Assembly: GCF_030848565.1 (NCBI RefSeq) | Contig: NZ_JAVDDV010000003.1 | Coordinates: 186,001 to 250,000, forward strand | From: Natronolimnohabitans sp. A-GB9 | GTDB lineage: Archaea; Halobacteriota; Halobacteria; Halobacteriales; Natrialbaceae | Direction of reading: 5' to 3' | Length of the DNA stretch: 64,000 nucleotides | Part shown: piece by piece, positions 33,755 through 42,337 of the stretch | Layout: every line of letters begins with the position of its first letter | Position numbering within the stretch: position 1 is the first letter of the stretch | Notes under the pieces: generated by a model | What the model was told of the DNA's origin: nothing | Seen by the model: only the letters and a program-made list of their open reading frames with translations | Databases searched by the model: none | Translations under genes and position numbers: made by a program

Positions 33755-34402
33755 ATGGCTACGACCCACGTCTTCGCGGGACTCACGCTGGCTACTGCCG
33801 TCGTCGTCACTGCCCCGCAGTTCGCCGGCGTCGTCGCGGTCGCCGCGATCCTCGGCGGTTGCTTTCCCGACCTCGATCTCCTCGCGGCCCATCGGAAGAC
33901 GCTGCACTTTCCCGTCTACTACGGTGTCCTCGCCGTTCCGGTGACTTTCGCTGCAGTCGTCGTCCCGACGGCCGCGACCGTCGGCCTCGCCGTTTTCCTG
34001 CTCGCTACCACTCTCCACTCGGTGTCGGACTGCTTTGGCGGCGGCCTCGAGCCAAAGCCGTGGCGCGAGACCTCCGAGCGGGCGGTGTACAGCCACTATC
34101 ACGGCCGCTGGCTCGCCCCGCGGCGGTGGATCCGCTACGATGGCGCGCCGGAGGACCTGGCGCTCGCTACCGTTCTGGCCGTACCCGTCCTGTTCGTCTT
34201 CGATGGCGTGGTCCAGACGATCGTGCTCGCTATGCTAGCCCTCTCGCTTGGCTACACGCTCGTTCGAAAACCGATCGCCCGCGTCGGGGAGTGGCTGGTC
34301 GAGCGGACACCCGATACCGTCGTCTCGATCGTTCCGGCCGATCTACTGCCGGTCGAAGACGATCGTGATCGACGGAAGCGAAACGACAATAGTAACGACT
34401 GA
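33755..34402 (+). CDS. YdjM/DUF457-type membrane-bound metal-dependent hydrolase
   Basis: 215 aa from ATG 33755 (ATG 33752 is adjacent). MATTHVFAGLTLATAVV and GGCFPDLDLLAAHRKTLHFP supply the His/Asp ligands typical of the family; THSVSDCFGGGLEPKPW and YSHYHGRWLAPRRWIRYDG add further His and acidic residues. Five or so hydrophobic segments. Predicted membrane metalloenzyme of unknown substrate, perhaps a lipid or envelope phosphatase/hydrolase. Its TGA stop starts a repeat arm. Confidence 0.8.
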   Translation: MATTHVFAGLTLATAVVVTAPQFAGVVAVAAILGGCFPDLDLLAAHRKTLHFPVYYGVLAVPVTFAAVVVPTAATVGLAVFLLATTLHSVSDCFGGGLEPKPWRETSERAVYSHYHGRWLAPRRWIRYDGAPEDLALATVLAVPVLFVFDGVVQTIVLAMLALSLGYTLVRKPIARVGEWLVERTPDTVVSIVPADLLPVEDDRDRRKRNDNSND

Positions 34403-34421
34403 TACGGTCTCCTGTCGTCAC
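34400..34421. repeat. Family B arm at the DUF457 stop
   Basis: TGATACGGTCTCCTGTCGTCAC; TGA is the gene's stop codon. Matches the right arm of 27604-27688. Confidence 0.6.
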
Positions 34422-34504
34422 TGATACTTCGGACAAAACGATGTACACACCGATCGCACTCGAGACGCGATCGGGTGTGTATTGACTGTTGTCCGGTAGT
34501 ATGA
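34422..34504. repeat. Family C palindromic repeat with family A-type ends
   Basis: TGATACTTCGGACAAAACG on the left and TTGTCCGGTAGTATGA on the right, with inner stem ACACCGATCGCACTCG / CGCGATCGGGTGTGT. Same inner stem as 21153-21216. Confidence 0.75.
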
Positions 34505-34587
34505 CCGCTGATCGCCAGTTCGTGGGTCTCTCTGGTGGTCGCCTCGACCCACGCTCCCGTCAGGCGATCGGTGTATACAGTGTATTG

Positions 34588-34668
34588 TCATACTGCCGGA
34601 CAGCAGTCAGTAAAAAGTCGGTCGCGAACTCGCGGCCGATCGTTGAATAGTGCTGTCCGGCGGTATCA
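34588..34668. repeat. Family A repeat, internally deleted copy
   Basis: TCATACTGCCGGACAGCAG ... GCTGTCCGGCGGTATCA, 81 bp, keeps GGTCGCGAACTCGCGGCC but lacks the second stem seen in the full 113-bp copies. Confidence 0.8.
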
Positions 34669-34794
34669 GGCAGTATGAGAAGCAGGAGTCAGTTCGTGTG
34701 CGGAAATCGATCCACAATCGTCGGAATCGCGTCGCCGTCCGCTACGACGTGTCCCGAGCGGTATGCGTATGTGACTCGCAGACTACGTCGGCGC

Positions 34795-35205
34795 TCAGTC
34801 GTCGGCGACGGCGTATGGAGACCCCGCAGACGGGTCGCGTTCGACGTCACCCGCCGATTCCGCGTCGGCTGCCGTCATCTCGATGTCGACTTCGCCATCG
34901 TCGATCGAGACGCGCACGTCGTCGAAACCCTTGCGGTACTCGGTAGCGTGTTTGCCAGTGGTGTTGATCCGAACACGCTCCTCGACGAGCTCGGCCTCGG
35001 TGAGTTTCTCGACTTTCCGATAGGCCGTCGACATAGGAATGTCACACCGCTCGGAGAGTTCGGTCGCAGTCAGTGCCGTCTCACTCGTCGCTTCGAGGAT
35101 GGCTCGACAGGCGTCGTCGTCTAACGCGTTGAGAACTGCTTTCGCGTCGACCTGGTCGTCGGTTGCTGGCCATCCTCGCTGCGTATCTGAGTTCGTAGCG
35201 GACAT
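34795..35205 (-). CDS. Winged-helix transcriptional regulator
   Basis: 136 aa. ALNALDDDACRAILEATSETALTATELSERCDIPMSTAYRKVEKLTEAELVEE is an ArsR/IclR-like helix-turn-helix common in haloarchaeal regulators; STAYRKVEKL is the recognition helix. The C-terminal part (EYRKGFDDVRVSIDDGEVDIEM) is a short beta dimerisation or sensor segment. Start at ATG 35205 (MSATNSD) rather than 35214. Targets unknown; the adjacent HTH_10 gene is divergent. Confidence 0.8.
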   Translation of the reverse strand: MSATNSDTQRGWPATDDQVDAKAVLNALDDDACRAILEATSETALTATELSERCDIPMSTAYRKVEKLTEAELVEERVRINTTGKHATEYRKGFDDVRVSIDDGEVDIEMTAADAESAGDVERDPSAGSPYAVADD

Positions 35206-35387
35206 CGTCTTCACTCTAACCTAGAGACCCGATCACCTCCAAATGAGTCCCAATAAATCTGGGTCCTTTATATACGGCAGCGAGAATAGACGTCCGAGAT
35301 GGTCTCAGGTCGGTCTCTGCTCGAGGTGGGTTCGGAGTCTCTCGTGTGGCACAGCGTTTAGGTAGGCGGCGCTCCCAGCAGTAGGCA

Positions 35388-36050
35388 ATGGCTTCGGGGA
35401 TCCGTGCGGAGGTGAAGATCGACGATCCGGACGGCTGTGTCGTAACGACGGCTGCCGGATCGGTACGCGGCGACGTTCCGTCCGTCTCGAAGAGTACGAA
35501 TCCGGAGGCACCCGATCGCGTCAGCGAGGAGTTCATGCTCGAGGCAGCGGAGTACCCCGACGAGTTCGACACCGACGTCGAACTGTCGCCGGTGTTCTCC
35601 TACGGATCGAGCGAAGTGTATCGGTTCACACGCGAACTCGGACGGGGATGTCCCTGTGAGTGTATCGAGCGCCACGACTCGCCCGTGGTCGACGTCCGAG
35701 CGAAGGGGTCGACGCTGTATCTGACCTTCCACGCGCCTGATATGCAAGGCCTACAGGCGATCATCGGCGAACTCAAGGAAAACTGCTCGAACCTGGACGT
35801 CCAGCGGCTGCTCCAGTCCCAGCAGGACCACGCCGAGCAAAACCTCGTCTTCGTCGATCGGAACACACTGACCGCGCGCCAGCTCGAGGTCTTGGAGACG
35901 GCCCACCGGATGGGATACTTCGACCACCCCAAGCGGGCCAACGCCGGCGAGGTCGCCGACGAGTTGGGTATCACCAGCACGACGTTCACCGAACACCTCG
36001 CAGCCGCACAGACGAAGCTTCTCGATGCGATTCTCGAGTACGACGATTGA
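35388..36050 (+). CDS. Bat-like HTH_10 regulator
   Basis: 220 aa. N-terminal BAT-associated domain with a cysteine cluster CPCECIER (about residues 88-95), then linker and HTH_10 (LTARQLEVLETAHRMGYFDHPKRAN... ITSTTFTEHLAAAQTKLL). The clustered cysteines could sense redox or metal, as proposed for DmsR-type anaerobic regulators, though I cannot confirm homology to a specific one. The region between 35206 and 35387 is a divergent promoter with GC-rich halves. A zinc-ribbon gene follows. Confidence 0.82.
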   Translation: MASGIRAEVKIDDPDGCVVTTAAGSVRGDVPSVSKSTNPEAPDRVSEEFMLEAAEYPDEFDTDVELSPVFSYGSSEVYRFTRELGRGCPCECIERHDSPVVDVRAKGSTLYLTFHAPDMQGLQAIIGELKENCSNLDVQRLLQSQQDHAEQNLVFVDRNTLTARQLEVLETAHRMGYFDHPKRANAGEVADELGITSTTFTEHLAAAQTKLLDAILEYDD

Positions 36051-36179
36051 CTGTCGAATCATGCCTCAAGAAAGCTTCGGAAACTACTGCAACTCGGCGG
36101 CGAACCGCAATCCTATATATAGTGGACACAGAGCTATGAACGTAGATACCCTACGGCTTCCACGAACCACGTCCCTCTC

Positions 36180-36329
36180 ATGAGCAGATACGAATTCACC
36201 TGTCCCGAATGCGGCCAGGAAATCGAGGTCAATGAAGAAATGCGCGAGGCCACGATCGATCACGGTTGTCCCGTCTGCGGTGGCGACGTTACGCCGGAGG
36301 ATTTCGCGCTCGAACAACCGACGAACTAA
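36180..36329 (+). CDS. 49-aa double-CxxC zinc ribbon
   Basis: MSRYEFTCPECGQEIEVNEE... IDHGCPVCGGDVTPEDF: two CxxC knuckles (C8, C11, C30, C33) form a small zinc ribbon of the kind widespread in haloarchaea. Begins at ATG 36180; a TATA-like stretch (CCTATATATAGTGG) lies upstream. Function unknown, possibly protein-protein or nucleic-acid contact. Confidence 0.75.
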   Translation: MSRYEFTCPECGQEIEVNEEMREATIDHGCPVCGGDVTPEDFALEQPTN

Positions 36330-36361
36330 CGATCGGCTTCCGACCTCGATGACGACGGCCG

Positions 36362-36814
36362 CTACCCTTCGCGATCGACTTCGGTTCGCCGCCCGCTAAG
36401 CGAGTCCGGGTCGAGTTGATAGAGTTCGATATCGAGTTCTTCTTTCCCTCGTGCCCAGATTTCGAACAGTGGACGCTTTGCGTCGCCGTACTGGGCGATC
36501 TGGTCGGGGGTCAGCTCGGACGGTGCGATGTCCTCGAGTGTTCCGGTAGCGATGACGCTCCGGTAGGTCGATCCCTCGTCGTCGTAGACGACGAGTCGCG
36601 CGCCCGGCGAGGACTCGAGAAACTCTCGTTTCTCGCTGTCCGGCGTCGCCACCAGTCGCATGTAAAATACCCGTTCGTCGTCGTCGTAGCCGTACGAGAT
36701 CGGGATCGCATAGGGGTCGTCGGTGCGTGCAAGCGACAGCACGCCCGTCTCGCGCTGACCGAGAAACTCGTCGATCTCCGCGTCGGCCATTTCGGTCTCC
36801 TGGTCGATAGCCAT
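36362..36814 (-). CDS. Pyridoxamine 5'-phosphate oxidase family (FMN/F420 split-barrel) protein
   Basis: 150 aa split-barrel fold: MADAEIDEFLGQRETGVLSLARTDDPYAIPISYGYDDDERVFYMRL and later RSVIATGTLEDI. Binds FMN or F420; given the F420 genes in this window an F420-dependent role is possible but unproven. ATG 36814 matches the family. TATAAAG upstream on the minus strand fits a promoter. Confidence 0.82.
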   Translation of the reverse strand: MAIDQETEMADAEIDEFLGQRETGVLSLARTDDPYAIPISYGYDDDERVFYMRLVATPDSEKREFLESSPGARLVVYDDEGSTYRSVIATGTLEDIAPSELTPDQIAQYGDAKRPLFEIWARGKEELDIELYQLDPDSLSGRRTEVDREG

Positions 36815-36899
36815 CGTCTCAGTGCTTTGGGAAAGGGGGAACACGGTCTTTATAGTTGCCATCGACTACGACCCGATCAGCTATGGTCGCGGGGTTCCG

Positions 36900-37241
36900 T
36901 TATCGTTCGTCTCCCGCCGACGTAGCGATACAGACCGGTTCCCGTATCTCGAGAGCTGTCTCGAACTCCGCCTCGCGGTCGGTCCGGCGACCGATCCGCA
37001 ACAGCTGTTCTTCGTGTGCACGGCGGAGCGCCGATAGCTCGCGCTCGCTCAACTCGAGGTCGTCGCCGAGTGTTTCCCAGTGGCCCCATTCGACCAGAAA
37101 CGCCTCTCGGTTGTCATCCGCGTGGACGCGTTCGTATTCGCGACGGTAGCGCTCGCACTCGGGCGCCAGTGCCGCCTGTGCACGCTCGAGGAGGTTCGGG
37201 AGTCGTTCGCCAGGCACGCTCGCTTTCGCGGCCGTCAGCAT
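36900..37241 (-). CDS. Uncharacterised haloarchaeal protein
   Basis: 113 aa from ATG 37241. Predicted mostly helical, acidic; core RLPNLLERAQAALAPECERYRREYERVHADDNREAFLVEWGHW then ALRRAHEEQLLRIG. No named family recognised. It lies 32 nt after the 86-aa gene on the same strand, so probably cotranscribed. The GC-rich frame upstream of 37241 is not supported as coding. Confidence 0.55.
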   Translation of the reverse strand: MLTAAKASVPGERLPNLLERAQAALAPECERYRREYERVHADDNREAFLVEWGHWETLGDDLELSERELSALRRAHEEQLLRIGRRTDREAEFETALEIREPVCIATSAGDER

Positions 37242-37273
37242 GAGCACCTGGCCCTCGATCGGATTGCACACGA

Positions 37274-37534
37274 TCAACCACCCGCACGCATCGCTTTCTG
37301 TGCGAAGCGATCGACGAGGTGCTCGAGTCGCTGTTCGTCGCCCTCGAAGACGACGGTGACTTCGGTGAGCGTCAGCGACGGGCCGACGCCGACCGTCTCC
37401 GAGGAGACCGTCGCCGTCCAATCCTCGGCGTCGACGGTGTCGTCGCCGACACGCTCACCACCCAGGTTCGTCAGATACCGCATCGCGAGCCGCTCGGAGA
37501 TGCCGCGAAAAGACCGTTCCACACGCGTTGCCAT
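37274..37534 (-). CDS. Uncharacterised small haloarchaeal protein
   Basis: 86 aa from ATG 37534 (MATRVERSFRGIS). A two-domain look: helix, then strands WTATVSSETVGVGPSLTLTEVTVVFEGD and a closing helix EHLVDRFAQKAMRAGG. Compatible with a small sensor or scaffold fold; no family recognised. Co-directional with the 113-aa gene. Confidence 0.55.
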   Translation of the reverse strand: MATRVERSFRGISERLAMRYLTNLGGERVGDDTVDAEDWTATVSSETVGVGPSLTLTEVTVVFEGDEQRLEHLVDRFAQKAMRAGG

Positions 37535-37602
37535 ACCTGCAGTTGGGGCTCGAGCCCGATAAACTCGAGCGTGGCACGTCTCGGCTCCGCCATACCTATC
37601 GA

Positions 37603-37947
37603 TCACAGGAGCGCCCGGAACCCGACGACGCCGACCACGCCGGCGACCAGCGCAAGCAGGATACTCTCGGTTCGCCACATCACCGCGACGACGACCGCGG
37701 CTGCACCCCACTCGGCCGGTCCGCCGGCGGCCAGCTCCGGCGCGAGGACGGCAATCACGACCGCACCCGGAAGGACATCCAGGCCGGCCTCGAGGCGGTC
37801 GCTCAACTCGACGTGACGGACCAGCCAGAGACCTCCGACCTTCGCGACGACGGTGACGACGGCCATCGCGAGGATGACGACGACCACCACCGGATCGAGC
37901 GAGAGCGCGTCGCCGTACAGCGCCGGCGCGGACGGCTCAATCGCCAT
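37603..37947 (-). CDS. azlD: Branched-chain amino acid exporter subunit AzlD
   Basis: 114 aa, three to four hydrophobic helices (VVVVVILAMAVVTVVAKVGGLWLV, VLPGAVVIAVLAPEL, AVVVAVMWRTESILLALVAGVVG). AzlD pairs with AzlC to export branched-chain amino acids or analogues. Overlaps the azlC 3' end by 11 nt, indicating translational coupling. Confidence 0.88.
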   Translation of the reverse strand: MAIEPSAPALYGDALSLDPVVVVVILAMAVVTVVAKVGGLWLVRHVELSDRLEAGLDVLPGAVVIAVLAPELAAGGPAEWGAAAVVVAVMWRTESILLALVAGVVGVVGFRALL

Positions 37948-38734
37948 GGCGCATCACCTCGACTGCGGCCGCGGCGAGACCGCCGATCAGGATGTACCAT
38001 CGGCCCGGAAGGACGTTTGCGGCAGCGATGCTCGTCCCGAGGGCGACGAGCCACGGAACCAGCGTCGACGTCCCATCCCAGAGTTCGACCGCGAGCGCGA
38101 CGAACACCGCCGTGAGAATGAAATCGAAGCCGTACTGCTCGGGAGCGCCGACTGACTCGCCGGCGAGGACGCCGAGCACCGTCGAGCCGACCCAAAACAG
38201 CCAGAGCGCGATCCCGCTACCGAGCAGGAACGCGCCGCGTCCGCTCCCGGACCGGAGCTCGCGCATCGTCAACGCCCAGTTCTCGTCGGCCATCATCACG
38301 AGGCTGGCGTAGATCTGTCGCGGCGAGAGGTGGCGAAACCACGGCTGTAGGGCCGCCCCCATCAGCGAGTACCGCAGGTTGACCGCGAACGTCGTCGCGA
38401 CGATCGCGGCGATCGGAATCGGATCTGCCCAGAGTTCGACGGCGATGATCTGAGATGCACCAGCGAGTACGGTCGCGCTCATCAACGCCGCTTCCGCGAC
38501 GGTTAGCCCGGCCTGGTTCGCGAGCACGCCGAAAGCGATCCCATAGCCACCGACGCCGATCGCGATCGGGATACCAGTGAGAAAGCCGGATCGAACCCCC
38601 TCCCAGCCGAACGAGACGCCGTCTCTTTCGGGCGTCTCGTCCGTGTCCGGATGCGGCTCGTTGCCGGCCATCGTTCCCGTTCCCGCTTCCGTCGCTCGAG
38701 TGGACGAGTCGGCCGGTTCGGAGTTTCTTGCCAT
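37937..38734 (-). CDS. azlC: Branched-chain amino acid exporter subunit AzlC
   Basis: 265 aa. After a 38-residue acidic N-terminal extension it has five to six membrane helices with the family segments AFGVLANQAGLTVAEAALMSATVLAGASQ, FAVNLRYSLMGAALQPWF and LPGRWYILIGGLAAAAVEV. Works as a complex with AzlD. ATG 38734 (MARNSEPADS) chosen; a longer frame to 38851 lacks homology to membrane segments. Confidence 0.88.
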   Translation of the reverse strand: MARNSEPADSSTRATEAGTGTMAGNEPHPDTDETPERDGVSFGWEGVRSGFLTGIPIAIGVGGYGIAFGVLANQAGLTVAEAALMSATVLAGASQIIAVELWADPIPIAAIVATTFAVNLRYSLMGAALQPWFRHLSPRQIYASLVMMADENWALTMRELRSGSGRGAFLLGSGIALWLFWVGSTVLGVLAGESVGAPEQYGFDFILTAVFVALAVELWDGTSTLVPWLVALGTSIAAANVLPGRWYILIGGLAAAAVEVMRHGD

Positions 38735-38928
38735 CGCGCGTTCTATCTCACAACCGGCTATCCCAGCGTAAATCGTTCTCGAAATCGACGAAGAGTGTCG
38801 CGCAGTCACGTGATTCCGGCTCGAGTGTGCCACGCCGATCACCGACTGCACGGCCTGTTTGATCGGTTTACTGACACGATAACACTCCGTCTGGCGGTCG
38901 CGCCGGGACAGCGAGACTGGGGGCCGTA

Positions 38929-39216
38929 TCAGCCACCCGCAACCGGCGGGAACACCGACAGCGTGTCGCCGTCCTCGAGGTCGGTCTCGGGACCGGCCAT
39001 GTGGGTCACGTCACGACCGTTTTTCAACACGCTCAACTGGTCTCTGATCGCCACGTCGTCCTCGTCGGTGAGCAACTGCCCTGCCAGCCCCTCGTACTCG
39101 TCCTCGAGCGTACCGAGGACGTCTGCGACCGTCGATCCGTCGTCGAACGTCGCGGTGTGTTCTTTCTCGCCGACGGCGTCCCGAAAGGTCGCGAAAAATC
39201 GCAACTCGAGTTCCAT
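38929..39216 (-). CDS. Ubiquitin-like SAMP/MoaD-family protein
   Basis: 95 aa beta-grasp protein (MELELRFFATFRDAVGEKEHTATF... SVLKNGRDVTHMAGPETDLEDGDTLSVFPPVAGG) with the free Gly-Gly C-terminus used for adenylation, thiocarboxylate formation and lysine conjugation. The VFPPVAGG ending is close to the haloarchaeal SAMP3-like and MoaD-like proteins. Likely a sulfur carrier for molybdopterin (useful for the nearby AOR and FdhA) and/or a protein modifier. The start at 39216 is set by MELELRFFATF. Confidence 0.88.
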   Translation of the reverse strand: MELELRFFATFRDAVGEKEHTATFDDGSTVADVLGTLEDEYEGLAGQLLTDEDDVAIRDQLSVLKNGRDVTHMAGPETDLEDGDTLSVFPPVAGG

Positions 39217-39282
39217 ACCCGATATCTCGTCGTGCATCCGCATAAGTTCGGGTGTCACGGCGAGGTGGCGAGCGAGCCACAG

Positions 39283-39343
39283 TCCCGCCGATCGCCAAGC
39301 GCGGTCGGCAATCGCTGGGACGTGATGACAGCAGCCCGTATCA
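39283..39343. repeat. Family B palindromic repeat at a minus-strand stop
   Basis: CCCGCCGATCGCC / GGTCGGCAATCGCTGGG stem and the arm TGACAGCAGCCCGTATCA; the final TCA is the stop of the gene at 39341. Confidence 0.7.
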
Positions 39344-39691
39344 GGCTGTCGACGCTGCCGGGGACGACGTGTACGTGACCGAGTCGACGCCGGCTGTCGC
39401 GAGCGCTTCTTTGATCGCATCGGCGCCGATCTCGGCGGCGGCGTCTTCGGTATCAGCGTCGACGACGACGGTCACCGAAAACTCGACGGTGATCGTGTAC
39501 GGATCGAAGGGGGCGGTCGGGTGTTCGGTCACTGTGGCGTCGTCGATCTCCCAGTCGGTGACGGGCCCGTCGGCCGCCATCGCCTCGAGTCGCTCGGCGA
39601 GTTGGTCGCTTGCTTCGTCACAGGCGGTCGTGTCGCTCCCGCCGTGGAGCGTGACCGTCGTCATCCCCGTTCGCGAGACTGCGTACTCCAT
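39341..39691 (-). CDS. Uncharacterised two-strand/helix protein
   Basis: 116 aa from ATG 39691 (MEYAVSRTGMTTV). Two similar halves: TTVTLHGGSDTTACDEASDQLAERLEA and ITVEFSVTVVVDADTEDAAAEIGADAI, each a beta strand-helix unit, which could be a tandem ferredoxin-like fold. No named family recognised. The stop codon is embedded in a repeat arm. Confidence 0.6.
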   Translation of the reverse strand: MEYAVSRTGMTTVTLHGGSDTTACDEASDQLAERLEAMAADGPVTDWEIDDATVTEHPTAPFDPYTITVEFSVTVVVDADTEDAAAEIGADAIKEALATAGVDSVTYTSSPAASTA

Positions 39692-39829
39692 ACCGTGCTC
39701 TATCAACTGAACGGATTTCAAAGCTCGGTTTGTATTCACATCCCGTGGTGTCTCAGTCCTGTAAACGAGTCGCGTCTCGTCGAACGGCGGTAGTCGCCGA
39801 CGTTCGCCACTCGAGGACGTCGCGGGCCG

Positions 39830-40216
39830 CTACAGATCCTGCAGCCGGATCCCGTCTTCGACCAGCCGGGCGTTTCGCTCTCGGTCGAGGTGTTCCTTGA
39901 GGTCGTCGTGATCGTGCAGTTGGGCGATTACGTCGGCATAGAGCGTCCGCCACGCGATCGCGTAGATCGGCGACTGTCCCCACGCCCGCAACTCGGGGAC
40001 GAGTTCGTCGTAGGTCTCGTAGCGCTGCTCGAACCGATCGATCGCCTCGAGTACGCGACTCGCCGCCTCCCGTTCGTCGTCGGCGTCCTCGACCGCACGG
40101 TTCAACCGTTGCTCCCAGCCCGCGACGGCCTCTTGCATGTCCGCAGCTGCGGTTTCGTCGTCGTCAGGCAGCCGTTCGAGTACTGGTTTCGGTACACCAA
40201 GTGAAATATCGTCCAT
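39830..40216 (-). CDS. Uncharacterised acidic helical protein
   Basis: 128 aa from ATG 40216 (MDDISLGVPKP). Predicted largely helical with a repeated pattern DDEREAASRVLEAIDRFEQRYETYDELVPELRAWG... LYADVIAQLHDHDDLKEHLDRER. No family recognised; may be a dimeric coiled-coil. Starts 37 nt after the GNAT gene stop and is on the same strand. Confidence 0.55.
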   Translation of the reverse strand: MDDISLGVPKPVLERLPDDDETAAADMQEAVAGWEQRLNRAVEDADDEREAASRVLEAIDRFEQRYETYDELVPELRAWGQSPIYAIAWRTLYADVIAQLHDHDDLKEHLDRERNARLVEDGIRLQDL

Positions 40217-40253
40217 ACGGGACATATGGCACCACCCCGCAAGAAACTGTTGT

Positions 40254-41096
40254 CTACGGCCAAATCGACAGCATCACTTCGTCGACGAACTCGTCGTCGA
40301 TTCGGTACTGGTCTTCGTGGACGCCCTCACGTTTCCACCCGTTGTCCTCGAGAAACGCGATCGCGCCTTCGTTGGTCGCCGGAACGTTCTGGTAGAGTTT
40401 CCGGTAGCCCACTTCGTCGGCCCACTCGAGGCCGTACTCGAGTAGCGCCGAGCCGATTCCCTGCCGACGGACAGCGGGCGCTACGCCGACGGTCAGTTCG
40501 GCGGTGTGTGCAAGCGACGGGAGTTCGTGGGCATCGACGTGGAGCCAGGCGACGACATCGCCGTCGCCGGCTTCGTCGTCTTCGGGGACGAGAGTCGCGA
40601 CGAAACAGACCCGCGAGCGGTCTTCAGTGGCGCGGACGAGCGCCGAGTCGCGCTCGAGTTCCGTCGCGACGTTCTCGGCGACGATGTAGGTCCCTTCGTC
40701 GGCGACCGTCCGCATCACCTCGATGACGCCGTCGCGGTCCTCTTCTCGGGCTGGCCTGATCGTTACGGTCCCGGCGTTGCACTCGTGTTCGACCGTCGTT
40801 CCCGGGACCGCGACGCGAAGCTTGCCGTTCGATTCGGTCAGATACCCCCGCTCTTTCAGCGTCTCGAGGCAGGACTCGAGGTCTTCGGTCGGTGGACAGA
40901 CAGATTCGGTGTAGGTGTCGGCTCGAGCCGGTTTCGACTGAGCCTGGTCCGACTCGATTCGGATCGACCGGGCCAGTTCGTCCGGATCGGCGGCCCCGTG
41001 CCGTTCGACGTACTCGTAGACACGCTGGTGTAACTCGTCGTCGAACGACAACGTCGGGTGGACGCTCATACCGTCATCGGCGGTAGTGTCCGACAT
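40254..41096 (-). CDS. Winged-helix/GNAT acetyltransferase fusion
   Basis: 280 aa. The first 100 residues form a helix-rich winged-helix-like region (ELHQRVYEYVERHGAADPDELARSI... LESCLETLKERGYL) ahead of a GNAT N-acetyltransferase domain from about 110 (VTIRPAREEDRDGVIEVM, ELTVGVAPAVRRQGIGSALLEYGLEWADEVG, VPATNEGAIAFLEDNGW), with the acetyl-CoA pyrophosphate loop RRQGIGSA. Substrate unknown. Ends next to the 128-aa gene, likely operonic. Confidence 0.85.
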   Translation of the reverse strand: MSDTTADDGMSVHPTLSFDDELHQRVYEYVERHGAADPDELARSIRIESDQAQSKPARADTYTESVCPPTEDLESCLETLKERGYLTESNGKLRVAVPGTTVEHECNAGTVTIRPAREEDRDGVIEVMRTVADEGTYIVAENVATELERDSALVRATEDRSRVCFVATLVPEDDEAGDGDVVAWLHVDAHELPSLAHTAELTVGVAPAVRRQGIGSALLEYGLEWADEVGYRKLYQNVPATNEGAIAFLEDNGWKREGVHEDQYRIDDEFVDEVMLSIWP

Positions 41097-41993
41097 AATT
41101 ATGCTTCTCGTACCGCTGGCCCCGGCGATCGAAATCCACGATTCTTCGACACCACGAACCGTTTCGACCCGATTTCACGGCTGCTTCTGGCTGCAAATCC
41201 CTCGTTGTAGTCGTCCCCGCTGTCGCGATGGGGCTGGCGTTCGGGGGCGATCAGCCGACCCGGGACACGGTCGTTTCGCTCGAGTCCCTGGTGTTGCGAA
41301 GATAGGGAATAATGCACAGGTCCGAGGGTGACCACTTTCCGAACTGAGCGATCTCGCGTACCTCTGGTTACGAGTGAATAACCTCATTTGTCAGAATTAT
41401 AAGTGATCAGTTTCCGCAAGCAACAAACCTGACTTCGTTTGTTCCATTCAAACCGCGCTGAATCAGTTGGAATCAGTAGACGTGCGCACTTACTGCTGGA
41501 CTTTCTACCAGTTACAATAGATGTTCACGCTGGCGTGCAAGCTACGGGGCAACAGTACAGTATCGGCTGTTTCAGAACTAACAAGTCACAAAATACAATC
41601 TGATTCGGGTTAGAATATGAACAACAACGATAGGGGGCCACGCTGCAAATGGGTATTGAATACCGGGGCGAAGCGGCTGGGAGTACGTCGAGTCGGACAT
41701 CATTTATCCGGACGGCTATGCAATGATGGCGTGTTTCTTTGGGTGGCGGAGCTACTGTAATTACGAACCGATCGCTGGCCAGAGAAGGGATTCCGGATGA
41801 TGTCTGCGACAACTCAGTTAGTGCCGTCAAAACAGTCATCACACTGCTGATGTTCGTTGGCTCACCAGATGCGGGCGTAGACAGTTTTAAAAGGGATCAA
41901 ACCTTGGACGACTTCGTAACACGCCCAAAACATCATGATGCATAGATCGGATCGGAAAAAGAATATGGTAAAAAGTATTCAGTAAGTATAGCC
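41097..41993. other. Gene-poor accessory segment
   Basis: About 900 bp without a supportable gene. A few short frames exist (for example 41628-41771, and one reading WEYVESDIIYPDGYAMMACF with no start) but have no recognisable family and may be remnants. From about 41890 the DNA becomes AT-rich and leads into an AT-rich gene. The whole stretch is likely part of a mobile or degraded region next to the transposase. Confidence 0.5.
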
Positions 41994-42314
41994 ATGAGTG
42001 ACTTAGATATATATGTATACGATGCTGCAAGATCAATAGGATTGATTATATTAGTTATTTTAGCATCATTACTGGTTGATTCATTGAATCCTCTACCAGT
42101 CTACATCGCTATAATATTAACAGCTGTATTATTCCCTATCAGAAGAGTGGCATCAAAATACCTATACTGGATTATGGGGATTGGTGTATTTGCCACTGGA
42201 ACATTTTATTATTTATTTGACGGTTCAATGTTAGCCATGATTGTATTTGGTGCGGTTTCAGCAATTTTATTTATGATCCCTAAAGCAGTTAATAAACAGT
42301 TCGAAATTATATAG
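41994..42314 (+). CDS. AT-rich small membrane protein
   Basis: 106 aa with four predicted helices (about 14-30, 35-49, 57-74, 78-96): SIGLIILVILASLLVDSL, LPVYIAIILTAVLFPI, ASKYLYWIMGIGVFATG, MLAMIVFGAVSAILFMI. Codons such as ATA, TTA and AAA dominate, unlike the GC-rich neighbours, so recent transfer is likely. It lies just before the transposase gene. Function unknown. Confidence 0.6.
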   Translation: MSDLDIYVYDAARSIGLIILVILASLLVDSLNPLPVYIAIILTAVLFPIRRVASKYLYWIMGIGVFATGTFYYLFDGSMLAMIVFGAVSAILFMIPKAVNKQFEII

Positions 42315-42337
42315 GGAAGGCACATAATTCCTGAGTA

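Noticed and set aside
41628-41771. 47-codon frame in the gene-poor segment
   Set aside because: Starts at an ATG but has no recognisable family, promoter or conserved composition.
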